From CAWGMT01 sp963823675 (GTDB lineage Bacteria; Planctomycetota; Planctomycetia; Isosphaerales; Isosphaeraceae), in contig CAWGMT010000008.1 in NCBI GenBank assembly GCA_963823675.1, positions 992,001-1,056,000 on the forward strand: 64,000 nt of DNA. Direction: 5' to 3'. The translations under genes and the position numbers were made by a program. Shown piece after piece: positions 44,201-53,617 of the stretch. The first letter of the stretch is position 1; the number at the start of each line of letters is the position of its first letter. The notes under the pieces were generated by a model, which was given only the letters and a program-made list of their open reading frames with translations, had not been told where the DNA came from and ran no database searches.

Positions 44201-44322
44201 CCCGCGCACTGCTCAGGCTCGATCACGACCTCGACGCGCTGCGGTCACGCCGTGACTTCAAGCTGATGATGCTCGACCAGGCCTTTCCCAAGGATGTATT
44301 TGCCCCCCTCGACGGAAAGTAA
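41257..44322 (+). CDS. Membrane serine/threonine protein kinase with TPR sensor (two frameshifts)
   Basis: The start is at ATG 41257 (MAETRNTSIDLLFG). The order of parts is an N-terminal helical module of about 120 residues; a kinase domain (ARGGLGQVFVAVDRDLG, VALKQI, HRDLKPSNIIL, DWGLAK in place of DFG, GTPAYMSPEQA); a membrane helix (TTVIAALAAVLVALVGLGVV near 42625-42685); and a C-terminal region of about 500 residues with TPR-like repeats. The family sequence needs one-base corrections at about 41695 (within ARGGLG) and 42520 (within GSAADLADEI), both in GC runs. As written the gene is split into three frames. Planctomycetes have many such kinases; its signal and targets are unknown. It lies directly after the GM array. 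Confidence 0.8.
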
Positions 44323-44435
44323 GGCGCGGCGGGCCACGGAGCCGCCCCGAGGGTGACGAAAAAGTTCGCGACGAACAGGACGAAGACCGAACGACTGGGC
44401 TTGGTTATCGCGGTCATGAAGTTCAGTCCCAACCG

Positions 44436-45407
44436 TTACGACTTGCCGAAGGTCAGGCCAGGATCGTTCGCCGGCGCTCCCATGGCTTTGAAAACCAAGT
44501 GGCCGTCGTCGCTCCGCCTGAGAGTGCCCACCATCGGCGGTTGGTCGGGCGGGACGAGCGCCAATGTGTTGGTGTTGTTGTCGAAGGTTGCTTGACCGCG
44601 AAACTCGCGAGCCTGACCTCGGTCGGTGACCTTCCAGGAGAATCCTTTTTTCTGGTCCAGAGCCAGCGCGATGGTAACGTCCTTGGCGGGGCTGGCGGTC
44701 CCGGTGCCGATCAGCCCGGCTGGTACGGGATCAGTCGGCAAGGGCGGCGGCAGCGGGTTCTCACCACCAGCAGCACCCGGGGTCGCGGCTCCGCTTGCGA
44801 GCGCTTGGGCCTGCCCATTCGCAGCCTGCGCGGTTTGAGGGGCGGTAGCCGGTTGCGCGGGCTGGCTCTGAGCGAGCCGGGAGTCGCCAGGCTGGGCCGC
44901 GGCTCCTTGAGTCTGGGCGCCGTCGGCCTCCGGCTTGCGGCTGAGGAAGTCGAGAAGCTGCGCCGATAGCCGGTCCTGGGGCTGGAGCGCCACGACTTGC
45001 TTGAAAACACTGGCCGCGGCATCCGCGCTGCCTTGGGTCATGTAGAGCGAGGCCAGCAGGAACCGGGCTGAGGCGGCCTAAGGTGTGGCGTCGCAGAAAG
45101 CCTCGAGCGACCGGAGCTGCTGAGAATACACATCCACACTGGGATAAAGCCCGGCGAGCGTCGTCCAGTCCCAGCCGGGCCCCGCCGAAAGCACTGTGTA
45201 CATCGGCACGGCCGCCTCGTCGAAGCGTCCCAGCGCGAAGAGGCAGGTCGCGCGAAACTCGTGCAGTATCGGATCGTTGGGGGTTTTGGACAGTGCGCCG
45301 TCGGCCAACTTGAGGGCCTGGCCGAAGTCGCCGGCTGGCACGATTCGGGGAGGGCGAACCTCCGTGTGAGCCGGTTGTTTGCATGGCTCGGACGGAGCCT
45401 CGCCCTC
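44436..45407 (-). pseudogene. TPR/low-complexity protein, amber stop and missing 5' end
   Basis: The minus strand keeps one frame from 45407 to 44436, interrupted by a TAG at 45080-45078. Before the stop it reads KLADGALSKTPNDPILHEF and GWDWTTLAGLYPSVD (TPR-like), ending FCDATP. After it comes AASARFLLASLYMTQGSADA, a Gln/Ala/Pro-rich linker and a C-terminal beta-rich domain (DQKKGFSWKVTDRGQA). A CAG glutamine codon would fit where TAG stands, so a single C-to-T change explains the break. Upstream the frame meets a TAG at 45410-45408 with no good start, next to the end of the metallopeptidase gene, so the N-terminus seems deleted. Confidence 0.65.
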
Positions 45408-45427
45408 CTAGGATCACGAAACCCCAT

Positions 45428-46281
45428 TTAGAGCTCGTCCGCGTGAAAGGTGTCTCCCTGCGCCATGTCGCCGGTTCGCAGCCCCTTTCGGAACCAGCGC
45501 ACCCTTTGCTCGGAAGATCCGTGGGTGAAGGAATCGGGCACCACATATCCCTGGGCCTGTTTTTGGAGGCGATCATCGCCGATGGCCGCGGCCGCCCGCA
45601 GGCCATCTTCGATGTCGCCTTCCTCGAGGATATGACGCAATCTCTGCGCATGATGAGCCCAGACCCCGGCAAGGAAATCGGCTTGCAATTCGAGTCGAAC
45701 CGACATCCGTTTGGCTTCGGTCTTGCTCATTCGCTGCTGTTTCGCGCGAACCTCGTCACTGATTCCCAGCAGGTTCTGGACGTGATGCCCGATCTCGTGC
45801 GCAATGACGTAGGCCTGCGCGAATTCTCCCGGCGCATGGAATCGATCCTTCAGCTCCTGGAAAAACACCAGATCGATATAAACGTTCTGATCGGCCGGAC
45901 AGTAGAAGGGCCCGACGGCCGAGGTGGCCGATCCGCAGCCGGTCGTGGTCCCATTTTCGAAGAGGACCACGGTCGGCTTCCGGTATTGGCGGCCTTCCTT
46001 TTTGAAGAGGTCCGTCCAGACGATCTCGGTATTGCCGAGAATCGCGGATACGAAGTCTTTGGATTTCTGGTCGGCAGGTGAGGGCGGCGCCCGCGCTGTG
46101 CGGGCGCGGCCTGCTGATTCTGCTGCTGGAGGAGATTGAGGATCTCTCGTGGATCGGCGCCCAGGAAACTCGCGACCAGCACGATAACCAGCGTTCCGAT
46201 TCCACCAATGGCGATTCCGGCAGGCTTGATTCCCCGTCGATCCTCGACATTCTCGCTCCGGGGTTCGTCTTGCCAACGCAT
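45428..46281 (-). CDS. YpfJ-type neutral zinc metallopeptidase (frameshifted near 46093)
   Basis: The start is at ATG 46281 (MRWQDEPRSENVEDRRG), the conserved beginning of this family. A membrane anchor follows (GTLVIVLVASFLG), then a Gln-rich linker. The family sequence then jumps one frame at about 46093 and continues with FVSAILGNTEIVWTDLF, GPFYCPADQNVYIDLVFF, and the zinc-binding HEIGHHVQN (HExxH). RLELQADFLAGVWAHHA supplies the third ligand region, and the protein ends DTFHADEL. The active-site residues are intact, so the frameshift is likely an indel in the GCGCGG run. It is probably membrane-anchored with a periplasmic protease domain; its substrate is unknown. Confidence 0.75.
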
Positions 46282-46642
46282 AGATGGCTCACTTGAGGCG
46301 GGAGGTGTAATTGGAGTCTTGTCGTCTAGTTGAGCATGATCCAGTCAAGACGCGGGGCACGTCAAGACGTGAGGATTGCCGACCTGTCCAGAAAAACGGG
46401 ATGAGTCGCTCGAATCCAATTTCTTGATTCATTTCGTCTGCTTGGTCTCTGGACTTACTTTGCCGTTGCGGTATTCTGAAATCTCCGATCGCGATCCGGT
46501 TTCGTCCGAAGCGCCGGGACAACGCCCAGCAAGGGCAAGTCGCCGTGGACTGATCGACGCAGGCAGGCTGTGGAAACCCGGGCGCGGCCGAGACACTTCC
46601 CAACTGCCATCTTCGAATTCACGCAGTGAAAGGCCCCGTCCA
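46282..46642. other. Intergenic stretch between the metallopeptidase and helix-hairpin-helix genes
   Basis: These 361 bases between divergent genes must hold both promoters. No gene, hairpin or repeat stands out. Confidence 0.5.
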
Positions 46643-47491
46643 ATGTTGAAAGTTCCGCTCAAGAGATTGGCCCTCATGTTTTCCGTCGCCGGAATCCTCG
46701 TGTTCGCGTCCGGAGCGATGGCGCGCGGCCAGGCGACGACCCAAACACCCGGTTCGCGGGCGAAAGCAGCCGCGAAGGTCGCCCTCGACCTGAACGCGGC
46801 GACCGCCCAGGAGCTCCAGGAGCTGCCGGGGGTCGGCGAAGCGACCGCGCGGAAGATTGTCGCCGGTCGTCCCTATTCCCGCATCGACGACCTGGCCAAG
46901 GCAGGCGTGCCAGCCCGTACCGTCGATGGCATCCGGTCCCTGGTTCGGGTCGGAGCCGCCTCCGCGAAAGGCAAAGCCAGGGCGATCGCGGCACCCATCG
47001 AAAAAAGCGCTGGCAAGGTCAACGTAAACACCGCCGAGATCGCGGAGCTGGAATCGTTGCCGGGAGTCGGCGCGGCGATTGCGAAAGCCATTGTGGCTGG
47101 CCGGCCGTGGAAGTCGGTCGCCGACCTGGAAAAAATCCGCGGCCTGGGCAGCGGCCCGCGGTTCGAGCGGCTCCGCGAGCTGATCACGATCGACGGCGCG
47201 GCTGCTGCGGGCCCGGCTTCCAAAGTAGCCGCCGGGAGAATCCGGTCCGCGCGGGATGTTCTCAAATCCGTGGCAGTCACCAAAGGGATGACCAGGCTCG
47301 CTCCCGGTCAAAAGGTCAACATCAACTCCGCCGCCATGCACGAGCTCGACATGCTGCCGGGCATCGGGCCCGTCAAGGCCCAGGCGATCATCGACGCCAG
47401 GCCCTTCAAGACAATCGAGGATATCATGAAGGTCCGAGGCATCAAGCAAGGCGAGTTCGCCAGGATCAAGGACATCATCACCGTGAAATGA
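46643..47491 (+). CDS. Exported ComEA-like protein with three helix-hairpin-helix domains
   Basis: The start is at ATG 46643 (MLKVPLKRLALMFSVAG), giving a signal peptide ending near MARGQA. Three ComEA-type helix-hairpin-helix modules follow: DLNAATAQELQELPGVGEAT, VNVNTAEIAELESLPGVGAA and VNINSAAMHELDMLPGIGPV. They are separated by Lys/Ala-rich linkers. ComEA modules bind DNA non-specifically during natural transformation, but they are also found in envelope proteins with no known DNA role. No ComEC or pilus gene is nearby. Three modules in one exported protein is more than in standard ComEA, which usually has one or two. Confidence 0.85.
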   Translation: MLKVPLKRLALMFSVAGILVFASGAMARGQATTQTPGSRAKAAAKVALDLNAATAQELQELPGVGEATARKIVAGRPYSRIDDLAKAGVPARTVDGIRSLVRVGAASAKGKARAIAAPIEKSAGKVNVNTAEIAELESLPGVGAAIAKAIVAGRPWKSVADLEKIRGLGSGPRFERLRELITIDGAAAAGPASKVAAGRIRSARDVLKSVAVTKGMTRLAPGQKVNINSAAMHELDMLPGIGPVKAQAIIDARPFKTIEDIMKVRGIKQGEFARIKDIITVK

Positions 47492-47639
47492 CCGGCTGGC
47501 CAACCGAGCACGTTTCGATGTCGATCATCGCCCCGTTCCCACCCACCGTCACCCGCGGCGGTTGGATGGGAACTGCCGGCTCGCAATGAACTGACTGATG
47601 CCACGCCGACCCCTATTCCGCGAGTATCGCGGCGTTCGG

Positions 47640-48098
47640 CGACCAAGGATCTGGGCAGAAATAAGTTAACGGAATCGCCGGGAAAGCCGGTCTTGAGATC
47701 GTTGACGCCCAGTTGCTCAAGGCAATACAGCACGTCCTCGATCAGCTTTCGGTTTCCGTAAGCGGAGGGACGGATGTGCCGCGAAATGTTCCAGTAGAGC
47801 ATCGCGGCGAACCCCGGCTGCCGAGTTCGAGAACGATCTCGGCGTAACGGACGGTCGAGCGGCCCAGCGGATTGCCTTCCCGGAAAAGCCGCGCCGTTTC
47901 CTTGCGCAGGAGGCCCTCGTAGAAGACATCCGTCATCCAGCGGAAGTCGGCGAGCACGGAGCTCGAACCGGATTGGTGATCGTCGAATAGGGCGATCACT
48001 TCGCCTCGAATACCACGGTCCGCGGTTTCGTCTCGTCGCGAAACTCGCGATCGATGAAAGAGCGGAACGAAGAGGATTCGAGGGACGAGCCGGAACAT
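47640..48098 (-). pseudogene. Conserved hypothetical protein, frameshifted near 47820
   Basis: The start is at ATG 48098 (MFRLVPRILFVP) with AGGAG upstream. The first frame reads GIRGEVIALFDDHQSGSSS, FYEGLLRKETARLFREGNP and RSTVRYAEIVLELGS. It then loses sense, and a neighbouring frame goes on with GFAAMLYWNISRHIRPSAYG and LIEDVLYCLEQLGVNDLK to about 47640. The join falls in a CGGGG run. The left boundary is approximate because the C-terminal end is unclear. I do not recognise the family. Confidence 0.5.
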
Positions 48099-48315
48099 CG
48101 TAGACGCTCCTGTCTCTGGCTGTGATGAGCTACGAAGCTGGAGTCGGATCGTTATGAGGTCCAAGTCTGGCAGAACAGATTTTCGCCCGTCGTCTGAGAA
48201 AAGTGACCTAATTTTAACTTGGGCTCGCTTCCTTGGAACCTCCGACCGATTGTCGACGGCTGCCGAGGGCGGCTTGAATCTGCCAGTCTTCAACCTCACC
48301 GACGGTTCATAAGAT

Positions 48316-49794
48316 ATGAAGAAAGACCGCGTTAGAGAGTCTCCCGCGCGTAGGCTGGGGATCCTCTACGTCGCCTCGTTTTTCACGATAGCCCTCCTCT
48401 CAGGCATCAGCCAGGCCTTCATCCTGAGAGAAGTCTCCTGGCAGAGCCGAGTGATCTCCTCCGTCGCGCACTCCGCCGGGCAGCGGTCGTTCGATCACCC
48501 TCTGGGCGTGTTCGCGATGTCAACCCTGGCCGCGTCCGAACCCGGAGAGCGTGTAGAATGCGTGGGCTCGCTTCGCAGCGCGATCCAGTTGAACCAACGT
48601 GAATCCTCCGATACGTCTCGCCCAGGCGCGGCGTTCACCGATTCAAGCGCGCCCGATTCCAGGTCCTCCCGGCTGCACCGGGAGGCAGAGACGCACCGCC
48701 AGTCGGCGATCGAATCGGCTCAGTCCCTGGTCTCACTTCTCGAGCGGCAAGGGTTAACGACACCGAGGCCCGGGGAAGCCGAGCCGTTCGTGCGGCGCAT
48801 TATCGCCGAGGAAGAGGCATTCCGGCGGGTGTCAGGGGACGCCGCGCAGGCGGCTGCGGACGACGTGGCCGCTCGCACTCAGCGAATCGAGTCGATCGAG
48901 TTTCAATTGTTCGGGTTGGTCGCGGTCGTGCTCGTACTCGAGGGTCTTTTCGTGGTCAACCCCGTGATCCTGAAAATCCAGCAGTTCATGCGGGACATCA
49001 GCCGGTCGCACGAAGAGTTGAAGTTCTACGCCAAGAAGCTCGAGCGGAGCAACAAGGAGCTTCAGGACTTTGCTTCGGTTGCGTCACACGACCTGCAGGA
49101 GCCGTTGCGGAAGATCCACGCCTTCAGCGACCGGCTGCGGTCCCGATGCGCCCAGGGGCTCGACGATCAGGGGCGCGACTACCTCGACCGGATCCAGAAC
49201 GCGGCGGGGCGGATGCACACCTTGATCAACGACCTGCTCACCTACGCCCGGGTCGCGACCAAGGCTAAACCGTTTGTAACCACCGACCTGGTCTCGATTA
49301 CCCGCGAGGTGGTGTCTGACCTGGAGGCCCGCATCGAGCAAGTGAACGGGCGCGTCGAGGTGGGTGAATTGCCCAGCGTGGAAGCCGACCCGTTGCAAGT
49401 GCGCCAGCTCATGCAGAACCTGATCGGCAACTCGCTTAAGTACCACCGTCCGGACGTGCCCCCGGTGGTCAACATCTACAGCCATCATCTGACCGAGGGC
49501 CCGTCGCCGACGCAGAGCGCATCGGGCGGTCCCTATTGTCAGATCCTGGTCGAAGATAACGGGATCGGCTTTGACGAGATCTACGCCGACAAGATTTTCA
49601 CGATTTTCCAGCGGCTTCACGGGCGCACCGAGTACGAGGGCACGGGAGTCGGACTGGCCGTCTGCCGTAAGATCGTCGAGCGGCACGGCGGCACAATCAC
49701 GGCACGGAGCACGCCCGGAAAGGGTTCTACATTCATGGTGACGCTGCCGGTCCGGCAGCCAAAGGAGGTGACTCCCGATGAACGCGAATCGTGA
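48316..49794 (+). CDS. Membrane sensor histidine kinase
   Basis: This 492-residue protein has one membrane helix near residues 16-36 (YVASFFTIALLSGISQAF), an extracytoplasmic region of about 155 residues, a second helix near 195-215 (LFGLVAVVLVLEGLFVVNP) and a coiled-coil linker. The dimerisation domain has the phospho-acceptor His in SHDLQEPLRKI. The ATPase domain has an N box (NLIGNSLKYH), G1 (DNGIGFD), an F box (IFTIFQRLHG) and G2 (GTGVGLAVCRKI). The SHDLQEPLR type often pairs with Rcp1-like single-domain regulators, and exactly such a gene overlaps its end by 17 bases. The sensed signal is unknown. Confidence 0.9.
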   Translation: MKKDRVRESPARRLGILYVASFFTIALLSGISQAFILREVSWQSRVISSVAHSAGQRSFDHPLGVFAMSTLAASEPGERVECVGSLRSAIQLNQRESSDTSRPGAAFTDSSAPDSRSSRLHREAETHRQSAIESAQSLVSLLERQGLTTPRPGEAEPFVRRIIAEEEAFRRVSGDAAQAAADDVAARTQRIESIEFQLFGLVAVVLVLEGLFVVNPVILKIQQFMRDISRSHEELKFYAKKLERSNKELQDFASVASHDLQEPLRKIHAFSDRLRSRCAQGLDDQGRDYLDRIQNAAGRMHTLINDLLTYARVATKAKPFVTTDLVSITREVVSDLEARIEQVNGRVEVGELPSVEADPLQVRQLMQNLIGNSLKYHRPDVPPVVNIYSHHLTEGPSPTQSASGGPYCQILVEDNGIGFDEIYADKIFTIFQRLHGRTEYEGTGVGLAVCRKIVERHGGTITARSTPGKGSTFMVTLPVRQPKEVTPDERES

Positions 49795-50251
49795 AGCGAT
49801 CACGATCTTGATCGCCGACGACGACGCCGATGATCGCCTGATGGCCAAGGAGGCTCTGGAAGAGTGCCGGCTGGCCAACCACATCGACTTCGTGGAGGAC
49901 GGCGTCGAGCTCCTGGACTATCTGAACGCCAGGGGCCGGCACGCAGCTAGACGGGCCGAGATAAGGCCGGGCTTGATCATTCTCGACCTGAATATGCCCA
50001 AGATGGACGGCCGCGAGGCGCTCCGGGCGATCAAGGCGGACCCTTCATTGCGGCGGATCCCGATCGTGGTGATGACGACCTCGCAGGCCGAAGAGGACAT
50101 CTACCGCACCTACGACCTTGGTGTCAATTCGTTCATCACGAAGCCTGTCACCTTCGAACGCTTGGTGGCCGTCATGCGGGTGCTGGGCTCGTACTGGATC
50201 GAGATCGTCGAGCTTCCGGACGCGGGCGAACCGCGTGAAAGGCGCTCATGA
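49778..50251 (+). CDS. Single-domain response regulator, Rcp1 type
   Basis: This 157-residue receiver domain has acidic-pocket residues in IADDDADD, the phosphorylated Asp in LIILDLNMPKMDG, Thr in VVMTTSQAEED and Lys in SFITKPVTF. No output domain is present. The longer loop after the first helix and the spacing resemble Rcp1-like regulators of phytochrome-type or SHDLQEPLR kinases. The start overlaps the kinase end by 17 bases and the next gene by 4 bases (ATGA), so translation of the three is probably coupled. It is likely the phosphate acceptor from the kinase. Confidence 0.9.
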   Translation: MNANREAITILIADDDADDRLMAKEALEECRLANHIDFVEDGVELLDYLNARGRHAARRAEIRPGLIILDLNMPKMDGREALRAIKADPSLRRIPIVVMTTSQAEEDIYRTYDLGVNSFITKPVTFERLVAVMRVLGSYWIEIVELPDAGEPRERRS

Positions 50252-51645
50252 GACACAGGCATTTGAAGATCCTGATTGTCGATGACGACGAGGACGATTA
50301 CTTCCTGACGCATGCGATCCTGGTCGACGTTTACGGCGACCAGATCGATGTGGACTGGATTTCCTCTTATGAAGCAGCCATCGAGACGCTTCTGAGCGAT
50401 CGCCATGGGCTGTGCTTGATGGACTACAACCTCGGAGCGCGGACCGGCCTCGATCTGCTCCGCGAAGCGTCGGCCCGAGGCTGCCGCACGCCGATCGTCA
50501 TGCTTACCGGCAACGCCGACCGGGAAGTGGATGTCAAGACGATGGAGGCCGGGGCGGCCGACTACCTGGTCAAGGGGCAGTTCGGGGGCCTGCAACTGGA
50601 GCGGTCGATTCGCTACGCCATCGGTTTCGCAGTCGAACGACACCAGACGCTGGAGGCACTGCGCCAGAGTGAGGAACGCTATGCGCTGGCGGTGCGCGGA
50701 GCGGCCGATGGGCTCTGGGACTGGGACCTGACGACCGACAGAGTGTACTACGCTCCACGCTGGAAGTCGATTCTTGGGTACGAAGAAGGCCAGATCGGCG
50801 ACAGCATTCGGGAGTGGTTCGACCGAGTGCACCCGCTGGATGGCGACCGAGTCAGAGCCGAGGTCTCCGACCACCTTGCTGGTAAGACGTCCCACCTCGA
50901 ATCCGAGAATCGCATGTTCCACCGCGACGGGACCTACCGCTGGGTCCTCACCCGCGGACTGGCCGTGCGTAACGACCACGGAAAGCCTGTCCGAATGGCG
51001 GGTTCCCAGTCTGACATCACTCAGAGAAAGGCAGCCGAGTACCGCATGCAGCACGACTGCTTGACCGGTCTTCCCAACCGCGCTCTCCTCCTCGATCGTC
51101 TGGGCGAGGCCGTCGCGCGGGCGAAGCGACGCCCTGATTGTCGGTTCGGGGTCCTATTCCTCGACATCGACAGCTTCAAGCAGGTCAACGATAGCTTGGG
51201 TCACCAGGTGGGGGATCAGCTTTTGATCGAAATCAGTCGGAGGCTGCAATGCTGCGTGCGCGAGGCCGATACCGTCGCCCGCGTGGGGGGAGACGAATTC
51301 ATCGGCTTGATCGACGGCGTCGAAACCGACGACGACATCCGGAGCGTCGCCGCCCGGATCCTGGAAAGCCTGCGGGCTCCCTTCCCACTTGCCGGGCATG
51401 AAGTGGTCGTGAGCGCCAGTATCGGAGTCGCCTTGAGCGACGACTCCGGCGACAGCGCGGAAGTGATCGTCAGAAACGCGGACATCGCGATGTATAAGGC
51501 CAAGGCTCAAGGCAAGGCGGGTCTTATCGTGTTCGACGCGGCGCTGCACGCCCGTGCGCCAGGCTGCCAGCGAGATGAATGCCGCGCCGTCAATCAGCGT
51601 CAACCGGTGATACCAGTTGCTGATGGTGGGGCAGCGCATCATTGA
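50248..51645 (+). CDS. Response regulator - PAS - GGDEF diguanylate cyclase
   Basis: This 465-residue protein has a receiver domain (residues 1-130: LIVDDDEDD, LCLMDYNLGARTG, VMLTGNA, YLVKGQ), then a PAS/PAC domain (about 140-270: YALAVRGAADGLWDWDLTTD, GSQSDITQRKAAE). The GGDEF domain (about 275-435) has HDCLTGLPNRALLLDRL, FLDIDSFKQVNDSLGH and the intact active site VGGDEF. It should make cyclic di-GMP. After VFDAALHARA, where many relatives continue into an EAL domain, the sequence becomes unrelated and stops after about 30 residues, so an EAL domain may have been lost. It overlaps the preceding regulator by 4 bases. Confidence 0.88.
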   Translation: MRHRHLKILIVDDDEDDYFLTHAILVDVYGDQIDVDWISSYEAAIETLLSDRHGLCLMDYNLGARTGLDLLREASARGCRTPIVMLTGNADREVDVKTMEAGAADYLVKGQFGGLQLERSIRYAIGFAVERHQTLEALRQSEERYALAVRGAADGLWDWDLTTDRVYYAPRWKSILGYEEGQIGDSIREWFDRVHPLDGDRVRAEVSDHLAGKTSHLESENRMFHRDGTYRWVLTRGLAVRNDHGKPVRMAGSQSDITQRKAAEYRMQHDCLTGLPNRALLLDRLGEAVARAKRRPDCRFGVLFLDIDSFKQVNDSLGHQVGDQLLIEISRRLQCCVREADTVARVGGDEFIGLIDGVETDDDIRSVAARILESLRAPFPLAGHEVVVSASIGVALSDDSGDSAEVIVRNADIAMYKAKAQGKAGLIVFDAALHARAPGCQRDECRAVNQRQPVIPVADGGAAHH

Positions 51646-51676
51646 CCGTGCCCCGTTTCGCTCGTCGCTCTATTTT

Positions 51677-52594
51677 TTACTTGGCAGAGCCGGCGCTTTT
51701 CAGCTCCATCTTCACCGTTGACTCGAGATCCTGGACGAACTGCTGGCCGTTGACTTTCATCGTCATCGACATCTTTTGAACCACGTCGGAAGACTTCAGG
51801 CTGCCCGCCGAGTTGTCGAAGCGATAATGGCCCTTCGTCTGCTGCGAGGTCACCTTGATCTCGAACGGCGAGCCCTCTTTCGGCTCGATGGTCGCCTTCA
51901 CATCCATCCCGATGTTTTCGACCGGGCCGGCCGCGGGCTCGAGCGTATAAGTCGTATCCATGATCATCGTTCCGAATGGCATTGCCAGCTTGCGGGCCGC
52001 TTGCCACGATTTGCCCGGCGCGATCGCCCCCTCCGGAAAGACCACGACCGACTGTCCAACCAGGTTCTTGAGGCCTTCCTCGCTGCCGAGGCTCGCCGCG
52101 CCGGGGCCGGCGTTCTTGAAGGCATCGACGATCTTCGCCGGGACCTTGAGATCGCGGATCTCGCCCCGCGGGGTCATTTTCAACGTGAACGGACTTCCGG
52201 CCATGGACCTGAACAGCTTCGTCATCAGTTCCGGCGTGCCCGGGGCATCCTCGGCCTTGGCCGTATCCACCTCGGTGTTGCCGCCCGGCCCCATCGACTG
52301 AAACTTGACCCGGTTGATCGTCTGCACCATTTCGGCATTGCCGTCCTTGTTGACCCCCTTCACCTCCCAGGTGATATCCGTCACCTGCGAGTAGCTCGTC
52401 TCAACCGGCTTTCCCATCAGTTCCATCTTCATCGCCGTCTTCTGGGTCATGGCATAAACATGCTTTTGACCCGGCGCGAACTTCCACCTCAGCGTCGCGT
52501 CGGCCCCCGCCGTTGACGCCGCCGTTGTCAACAACAACACTAACGCCGCCGGCAAACTGAGCTCAGAACCAACGCTTGACCTTGGATTCTTCAT
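51677..52594 (-). CDS. Secreted DUF6263-like protein
   Basis: The start is at ATG 52594 (MKNPRSSVGSELSLPAAL), with a signal peptide ending near STAGA. The mature protein begins LRWKFAPGQKHVYAMTQK and has alternating short beta-type segments (TYTLEPAAGPVENIGMDVK, FEIKVTSQQTKGHYRFD), ending VKMELKSAGSAK. The pattern fits the DUF6263 family of exported planctomycete proteins, whose role is unknown. No catalytic motif is seen. It is convergent with the GGDEF gene, 31 bases apart. Confidence 0.65.
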   Translation of the reverse strand: MKNPRSSVGSELSLPAALVLLLTTAASTAGADATLRWKFAPGQKHVYAMTQKTAMKMELMGKPVETSYSQVTDITWEVKGVNKDGNAEMVQTINRVKFQSMGPGGNTEVDTAKAEDAPGTPELMTKLFRSMAGSPFTLKMTPRGEIRDLKVPAKIVDAFKNAGPGAASLGSEEGLKNLVGQSVVVFPEGAIAPGKSWQAARKLAMPFGTMIMDTTYTLEPAAGPVENIGMDVKATIEPKEGSPFEIKVTSQQTKGHYRFDNSAGSLKSSDVVQKMSMTMKVNGQQFVQDLESTVKMELKSAGSAK

Positions 52595-52883
52595 CGCGTG
52601 AGCCTCGTTCGAACTGGTCACGATCCATCCGGCTTGATCCGGCCGGAACGCAGATCGCAACGTTGGAAAAAACCAATACAGCAATTGACCATCTTACTGA
52701 TCTTTGCTCAATCAGGGAAACCTCTCTCGGGACAACGGAGCATCGCCACTGCACTCGGCAACAGTGCGTCCTGGCCCATTTCCAGAGATTTCTCCAAAGG
52801 CAGCTTGAGACGACTGGGCAGTATAGGTAGACTGCATCCTTCAGAACTGCTGGCCTCCAACTCTTCTGCCGTGAGGTAAGCCG

Positions 52884-53192
52884 ATGTCCGAGACACAAGT
52901 TGGTGCGATCCAGGACCCGTTGGGATCCGGCGCAGGGACGCTGGATCTTGTGAGCAAGGCGGCGCGGGATGGCGCCGCGGATGCCCGCGATGCCGCGATC
53001 CGTGCCTGGAACGCGACCAGCCAGATCGCGTCCCGGTGCGTTTATACGACCTGCTACGCGGTTTCCTACGGCGTGGTCTTTCCCGCGGTGTTTCTGGCCC
53101 ATTCGATTCCGCGGGACAATGCGGTGGTGCGGGGTTTGGTCGACGGAGCCCAGGAGGCGATTCACAAGGTCGAACACCTCCGGAGCAAGTAG
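52884..53192 (+). CDS. Small conserved membrane-associated protein
   Basis: This 102-residue protein starts MSETQVGAIQDPLG and has an Ala-rich amphipathic helix (VSKAARDGAADARDAA), a hydrophobic segment (VYTTCYAVSYGVVFPAVFLA) and a charged tail (GLVDGAQEAIHKVEHL). The layout suggests a small membrane-associated protein; the family is not named to my knowledge. The upstream bases GTGAGG lie at reasonable distance from the ATG. Confidence 0.65.
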   Translation: MSETQVGAIQDPLGSGAGTLDLVSKAARDGAADARDAAIRAWNATSQIASRCVYTTCYAVSYGVVFPAVFLAHSIPRDNAVVRGLVDGAQEAIHKVEHLRSK

Positions 53193-53617
53193 GTTGAAAG
53201 GGCCCTGTCGGCACCTCAGCCGGGCTGAGCCGCCGCCAGGAGAATGTGTGCCGGCCTTCTGCCCGTCGCTCGTCCGCGAGCGACGGGGGCGAGGTGGATT
53301 CGCGCGGGGCGCGGTTACTTTCCCGCCTTGAAAAGGGAGGGTTCGGGGCGATAGCATTGAATTAGCATGCGGCGACTTGGCCGTTCGGGTCTTTTCGATA
53401 CCTATCAATGGCTTGAATCGTCGGCTATGATACATCTTCGCCCGACGAACATGTGGGCCATCGACCACCTCGGATCGCACCTTGCTGTGAGGATCCTGGT
53501 GACATGCGCTTTCGTTAAATGCCGCTTGGCGAATCGGAAAAAATACGTCGCGACAACATCCGCCGACGCCCGAAGAGTATCTCGAGCTGGGAGCGGACCT
53601 CAAATCGGAGCCTCATC
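53193..53617. other. Intergenic stretch with one strong inverted repeat
   Basis: These 425 bases carry no convincing gene. CCCGTCGCTCG (53262-53272) pairs perfectly with CGAGCGACGGG (53277-53287) around a 4-base loop. Without a following T-run it may be a processed or Rho-dependent 3' end of the preceding gene. Confidence 0.5.
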
